From assembly GCF_011386835.1 (NCBI RefSeq), contig NC_088798.1, positions 7,626,001 through 7,690,000 on the forward strand: a stretch of DNA of 64,000 nucleotides, in the 5' to 3' direction. The position numbers and the translations under genes are program-made. This document shows positions 60,123 to 64,000 of this stretch, in pieces; positions within the stretch are counted from its first letter, which is position 1, and every line of letters starts with the position of its first letter. A model generated the notes under the pieces. That model worked only from the letters and a program-made list of their open reading frames with translations, did no database searches and had not been told where the DNA came from. This DNA comes from Chrysemys picta bellii (taxonomy: Eukaryota; Chordata; Testudines; Emydidae).

Positions 60123-60861
60123 CTAAAGTGAAAAGAGAAATTATGTGGCTTGACAGCATGCCGAGCAAAGATTGCTGCTGATAATACAGCAAACAAACAT
60201 CTGCAAAGCGGGAACCAACATCTCCGACAGAAATAGACGTATGTCAGTTCAAGTTACCCTAACAAAACTATAATCACACAGCAATTTAGAAAAAAAACAG
60301 AGATGGTCCTTTTAAAATAATGTGCTTAAAAACAGGAGAAGGATAAAATGCACATTGTTAAATGTCAGACTTTAAGGTTAAGTGCCTGATATTTATCCAA
60401 TTAGCTTGCTCACACAGTTGGTGCTAAAGACACTATATGAAATTAAGTTGAATTACGTTACTTTAGTTCATTTAATGACAACTCTGCCTAGCATACATGA
60501 TTAAAAGTTTACAGATTCAAAAATATTTGCTCAACTTGCTACCATCTTTTTTTGTAAAATACTTTCAAGTTTTTACCTTTCTGAGTGTAAGGTTAAATAA
60601 ATCTGCCTATTTTTTTAAAAAACAGTGGATGGCAACAGACTGAATTCTTGTTTATGGTTAAATTATATGCATTTTAGAAGCTGACCAAAGATTCATAATT
60701 AGTTAACTGCTTTGAAAAATGCATTTTCTTGAAAGATGGGGAATTTACTGGGGTATTTTGTTAAAGAGAAGGCTATTAGCAAAAAGCTATAATAATACAA
60801 CTTTAAGGACCCACTTTCCAGTGTTCCTCTTCAGTTATGCCAATAATAGAATATCAAGTAT

Positions 60862-60930
60862 AAGGGGGTAGCCGTGTTAGTCTGTATCTACAAAAACAAC
60901 AAGGAGTCTGGTGGCACCTTAAAGACTACT
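60862..60930 (-). repeat. turtle dispersed repeat, truncated
   Basis: Minus-strand copy: ggtagccgtgttagtctgta, tacaaaaacaacaaggagtc, ggcaccttaaagactac. It keeps only the 3' half of the family and stops at the microsatellite. Confidence 0.75.
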
Positions 60931-60939
60931 ATTCAATAG

Positions 60940-61005
60940 TAATATAATATAATATAATATAATATAATATAATATAATATAATATAATATAATATAATAT
61001 AATAA
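60940..61005. repeat. (ATAAT)n microsatellite
   Basis: About 12 ATAAT units. Near-identical stretches agactactattca (about 60,923) and agactattattca (61,008) flank it, suggesting a local duplication around the expansion. Confidence 0.9.
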
Positions 61006-62363
61006 TAAGACTATTATTCACTTAAAGAATAATATAATACAAATGCAAAACCAAAACATTTGCCTGTAAAAATGGCATTTTTTGCATCCACAAATACAGG
61101 TTTTGGAGGCAAAGTTTGGAGACCATTTAAAATTCCAGCATAGGGGTCTAGCTCAGAGTTGACACAAGCTTTAAAAATACCACATTGTGACATGCATGGT
61201 ATATTAACAAGCCACAATTCTTTTTAACCAGCAATACCAAACTAAGAGTTATTAAGGAAAGAGCCAGCCCTAACTATTAACTTCTTCACTTACCAGTTTA
61301 AAAGTCAACTGTCAAGATTAATACGTTCAGTACTGAAGTTTAATTTGAAATACATTATCACTCTTTTGTCATTTCAGCACAAAGTCATCTTTCAGCTGCC
61401 TCTACAAGCTTTATAGTTTGAGACATGCTAGGAAGAAAGGCTATGCTTTGAATGCTTTCTCAATGGCACATTTTGACTTTGATGTCACAGTATAATGAAC
61501 TGGAATTTCAGGTAAAGTTTGGCTCCAAATACCTTATTTTATTGGTATTTCATTTTGTATATTTTTATGACTTTCCTTTGGAAATTACTTTTCCTTTTAA
61601 AATAAAAAGAGATGACAGACAATATTCTGGTGCATATGCAATGCAACTGCACTACATCGGTGCATAAGAACTGAAACAGAAATTGACTAGAGTAACTGGG
61701 CTGTATTCAATGTTTATTGCTTGCCTTTCCATCTGCACTCACGGTTACGTGTTTAAGACTATATAGTTAAGAATATCAGGTACCTTTTAGTACATTAAAA
61801 ATCTCAAGTACATGCTATATACATTTCAGAAAAACACCAATGTGACAGCATCTCTTTAAAGTGACAATGTCAACTTGATTTTTTTTTTTTTTAGGTTTAT
61901 CAGTTTAGAAGCGTTCAGTTTTCTAATAGAATGTGCCTTTTTTTAAAAAAAAATCCTCCTTTAAAAATGTTGATAAGGGTTTTTGTTTTGTTTTTCTCCC
62001 CTGCTTAAGGATAGACCCAACATCATCACCACCACCCAAAAATTCACAGGCTACCCCTTTCGCTCTCTGTGCACATGCCTGCCTACCGCCTGTTCATTTT
62101 CAGTTTTGCTGTCGCTATTACTAATAAACACCATTTTGAACAACGTGGAAAAGAGTGATGTCATCATATAAGTGCATAAGACAGGAAGCCCAACGGAGGC
62201 TCAAAACAGTGAAACTGACTATACACAAAATGCTGTCAAACACACAAAGTAAACAAAATGCAGAAAAATAGTTTCCTCCAGTCTGTTCAGTTAGGGCATC
62301 TAAAGCATTACTTATCATTGTTTCATAATTTTCAGATGGATATTTGATTGACAAATTGATGGT

Positions 62364-62455
62364 CGCCTGAAGAAGTGAGGTTTTTACCCACGAAAGCTTA
62401 TGCCCAAATAAATCTGTTAGTCTTTAAGGTGCCACCAGACTCCTTGTTGTTTTTT
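62364..62455 (+). repeat. turtle dispersed repeat, partial
   Basis: It reads tgaagaagtgaggtttttac, cacgaaagcttatgcccaaa, gttagtctttaaggtgccac and actccttgttgtttttt. It ends before the cagactaacacggct terminus. Confidence 0.75.
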
Positions 62456-62889
62456 AAAATGAAGTCTTCATCTCCATTACAAAAATAATTTCTCAAGATA
62501 ATTACAATTATACTTTATTTATTGGTTTGTTTTGTTTTTAATAATTTGTCATCTCCAGGTTCACCCAGCTACTGTTAGATAATGACGAGAAGACAACTTC
62601 CCAACTCCACACACATCAGGGACTCGCCCCTCAGCTGATCACAGGATATGGCAGTTGTTAATTATTTTGTATTGGAGGAACTCTCAGCACCTACTGTCAA
62701 GCACCTAGCCTTCTCTTTACTCATGCTTGATTAAAAATTTAATCAAGTTGTCAAGCACCTCTGACAACTGTTTTACTCAAAACAAAAGGATGAAAAAAGT
62801 TTGTAGGGAGTAGCACATGCAAACATTTGACAGCGCAGCTGTCAATTTCAATCTGGAAATTAAATCACAAACAGTTAAATTATGCTAAC

Positions 62890-62970
62890 CTGTACATGAA
62901 TCCTTCCTGAACTTAACAGGCTTTCTGTAATAAGGGAGCTGGTAGAAAATCTCAATTTTGGTGCAATTCC
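62890..62970 (-). CDS. SPATA6: SPATA6 coding exon (81 nt)
   Basis: Twenty-seven codons in phase 0: GIAPKLRFSTSSLITESLLS then SGRIHVQ. Human reads GNAPRLEFSTTSVITECL. The acceptor is minus attgtctctcttctag (AG at 62,971-62,972); the donor is GTACAG/gttagc (GT at 62,888-62,889), a weaker variant. This is the most 5' SPATA6 exon in the window; the next upstream exon was not found before 64,000. Confidence 0.93.
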
Positions 62971-64000
62971 CTAGAAGAGAGACAATAATTGAACATCAAG
63001 CTCCAACTAAAGATAAAGGGTATCAAAGAAATAAATGTCACCTAATGTAACAAACCATTCCTAATTTTAAACCATTTCCTTTGTTAATTTCAGCCTTTAA
63101 TAAAGATAATTAGAAAAGACAGAACAGCAATGGTAAATGTCAAGAAGATAACATTTGCATTTCTGACAATTCAATTACAGATGATTACATTGCTTTTGTA
63201 CAACAATTAAGGTCTGACTTTTATTTTAATATATTTCTTTGTCAAAAGCAGTTTTAAAGATTTTTCATGTCATGTTACAACATCAATAAAAATTCAAGTA
63301 ATGCTTTGCAAGTTTCATTCCTACTGACTTCGCAAACTTATTTATAAACACATTATTGCTTGTGGCTTATGCTAAACTATTGTTTTTCTATTTACTTATA
63401 TGTGAACTTTTGGTATTCACTGACTGTGTATAATGTTAGAAAAAAAATGTATACAGAATTAAGGGCCATACCATGTTCTGCAGATCAAGGGACAGCGGGA
63501 CCCATCCACACATGCATTTTTCTCAGCTGTGCAGAAGAGAGCTAGGGGTTGGCTGTCCCTAGGGAACCTTATCCTCCAGCCCCTCCCAGCACCACACATC
63601 TATCCATGTGCAGATCCCCAGACCTGCAGAGGACACTGGGGTCTAGGTATCTGAACATGGAAATGGTGGGGAGAGGGAGACAGGAGGGTAAGGGCTGGGA
63701 CATTCTGCAGGACAGCCTGGGGGTCCTGGGCACTGTCACAGGTGGTAGAGAAGGTGTACTACCACAGAAAGACAGAGGGGCTTTGGATTCAGTATGGAGG
63801 CAAAGGACCTCTTCCCCAGTAGATCTCCAAGATCATCCGAGATTTCAAGGTAGCCTTCTTCCATTGTGAACCCTGCTTCCGTCACCCTAAGAATTTTGGG
63901 GGAACTCCATGAGTGAGACCTTTCTCTGCCCCTTCTTCCCCCACGCCTACGCCACTGATTTCCCTACCCTCCATGAGATGGCATGATCTGGCCCCAACGT
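62971..64000 (-). other. SPATA6: SPATA6 intron, 3' part, with repeat-like block
   Basis: Bases 62,971-63,460 are AT-rich and featureless. From about 63,462 the composition turns G/C-rich and runs to the window end. The outer wording (agggccataccatgttctgc at the left; the reverse complement of 63,971-63,996 reads ggggccagatcatgccatct) looks like inverted termini, so 63,462-63,996 may be a non-autonomous DNA element. Frames here (a 106-codon one at 63,549) have no domain. Confidence 0.45.

Larger units (their letters stand above)
60123..62889 (-). other. SPATA6: SPATA6 intron (2.8 kb)
   Basis: It contains a minus-strand piece of the turtle repeat (60,862-60,930) running into an (ATAAT)n microsatellite, and a plus-strand copy at 62,364-62,455. 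Between them is AT-rich DNA with nothing recognised. Confidence 0.65.
26245..64000 (-). other. SPATA6: SPATA6 gene, 3' portion (8 coding exons)
   Basis: SPATA6 is a testis protein of the forming sperm neck. In mice its loss prevents assembly of the connecting piece and gives headless sperm. Eight minus-strand exons were placed by protein similarity and GT/AG sites: 62,890-62,970; 59,844-60,122; 57,881-57,968; 54,759-54,799; 51,834-52,015; 38,738-38,837; 30,609-30,697; 26,419-26,599. Their lengths total 1,041 nt, exactly 347 codons with the stop, and every junction keeps frame. That leaves 346 residues, close to the C-terminal 350 or so of the 488-residue human protein. The conserved N-terminal domain, promoter and start codon lie past 64,000. 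Introns in the window are about 4.0, 8.0, 13.0, 2.7, 3.1, 1.9 and 2.8 kb (3' to 5') and hold most of the repeats listed. Confidence 0.95.

Noticed and set aside
63549..63869. 106-codon plus-strand frame
   Set aside because: Inside a repeat-like GC-rich block in a SPATA6 intron; no domain.
1..64000. CRISPR array, prophage, operon or other prokaryotic system
   Set aside because: The window is vertebrate: spliced exons, SINEs and LINEs; no regularly spaced direct repeats of CRISPR type.

Overview
The window is nuclear DNA from an amniote, most likely a cryptodiran (hidden-necked) turtle. It has spliced vertebrate genes with long introns, tRNA-headed SINEs ending in a CR1 tail (the tortoise Pol III SINE, 'Cry I' type), abundant 5'-truncated CR1 LINEs, DIRS-type retrotransposons, many short hAT- and Harbinger-like elements, and old MIR and L2 remnants. 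Nothing looks prokaryotic, and no operon, CRISPR array or phage region is present.

Two protein-coding genes lie tail to tail. At 518-726 (+) is the last coding exon of a sodium/sugar cotransporter, best matched to SLC5A9 (SGLT4). From 62,970 down to 26,419 (-) are the last eight coding exons of SPATA6, the spermatogenesis-associated protein needed to build the sperm head-tail connecting piece. The eight exons have consistent splice sites and phases and join into 346 codons plus a stop. The start of SPATA6 lies beyond 64,000. SLC5A9 next to SPATA6 in convergent orientation is the order known in mammals.

Layout: 1-517 is the last SLC5A9 intron with a GC-rich repeat. 727-26,244 is intergenic: a dead hAT transposase (about 1.3-2.65 kb), an LTR-like block (about 2.75-3.51 kb), a nested MITE (6,248-6,993), a CR1 copy split by a hAT element (9.1-9.8 kb), two hAT elements 20 bp apart (11,200-11,926), a 4.4-kb DIRS element split by a SINE (17.96-22.38 kb), and a second SINE and a MIR near 24-25 kb. 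26,245-64,000 is SPATA6 with its introns: a solo LTR with a perfect 5-bp target duplication (31,407-32,700), an 86-bp-arm foldback repeat (35,490-35,700), an L2 remnant, a hAT element with a perfect 8-bp duplication close to an exon (39,007-39,334), a degenerate RTE-type LINE carrying three CR1 insertions (41.78-45.39 kb), a second DIRS remnant (about 48.9-49.6 kb), and Harbinger-like and pogo-like MITEs (55.2-56.0 kb).

The two genes do not work together biochemically; they are only neighbours. I found no previously undescribed biological system. The informative content is the recovered SPATA6 exon structure, including a 41-nt microexon and one fast-diverging exon, and the layered history of transposon insertions. 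All family names rest on pattern recognition without database searches.
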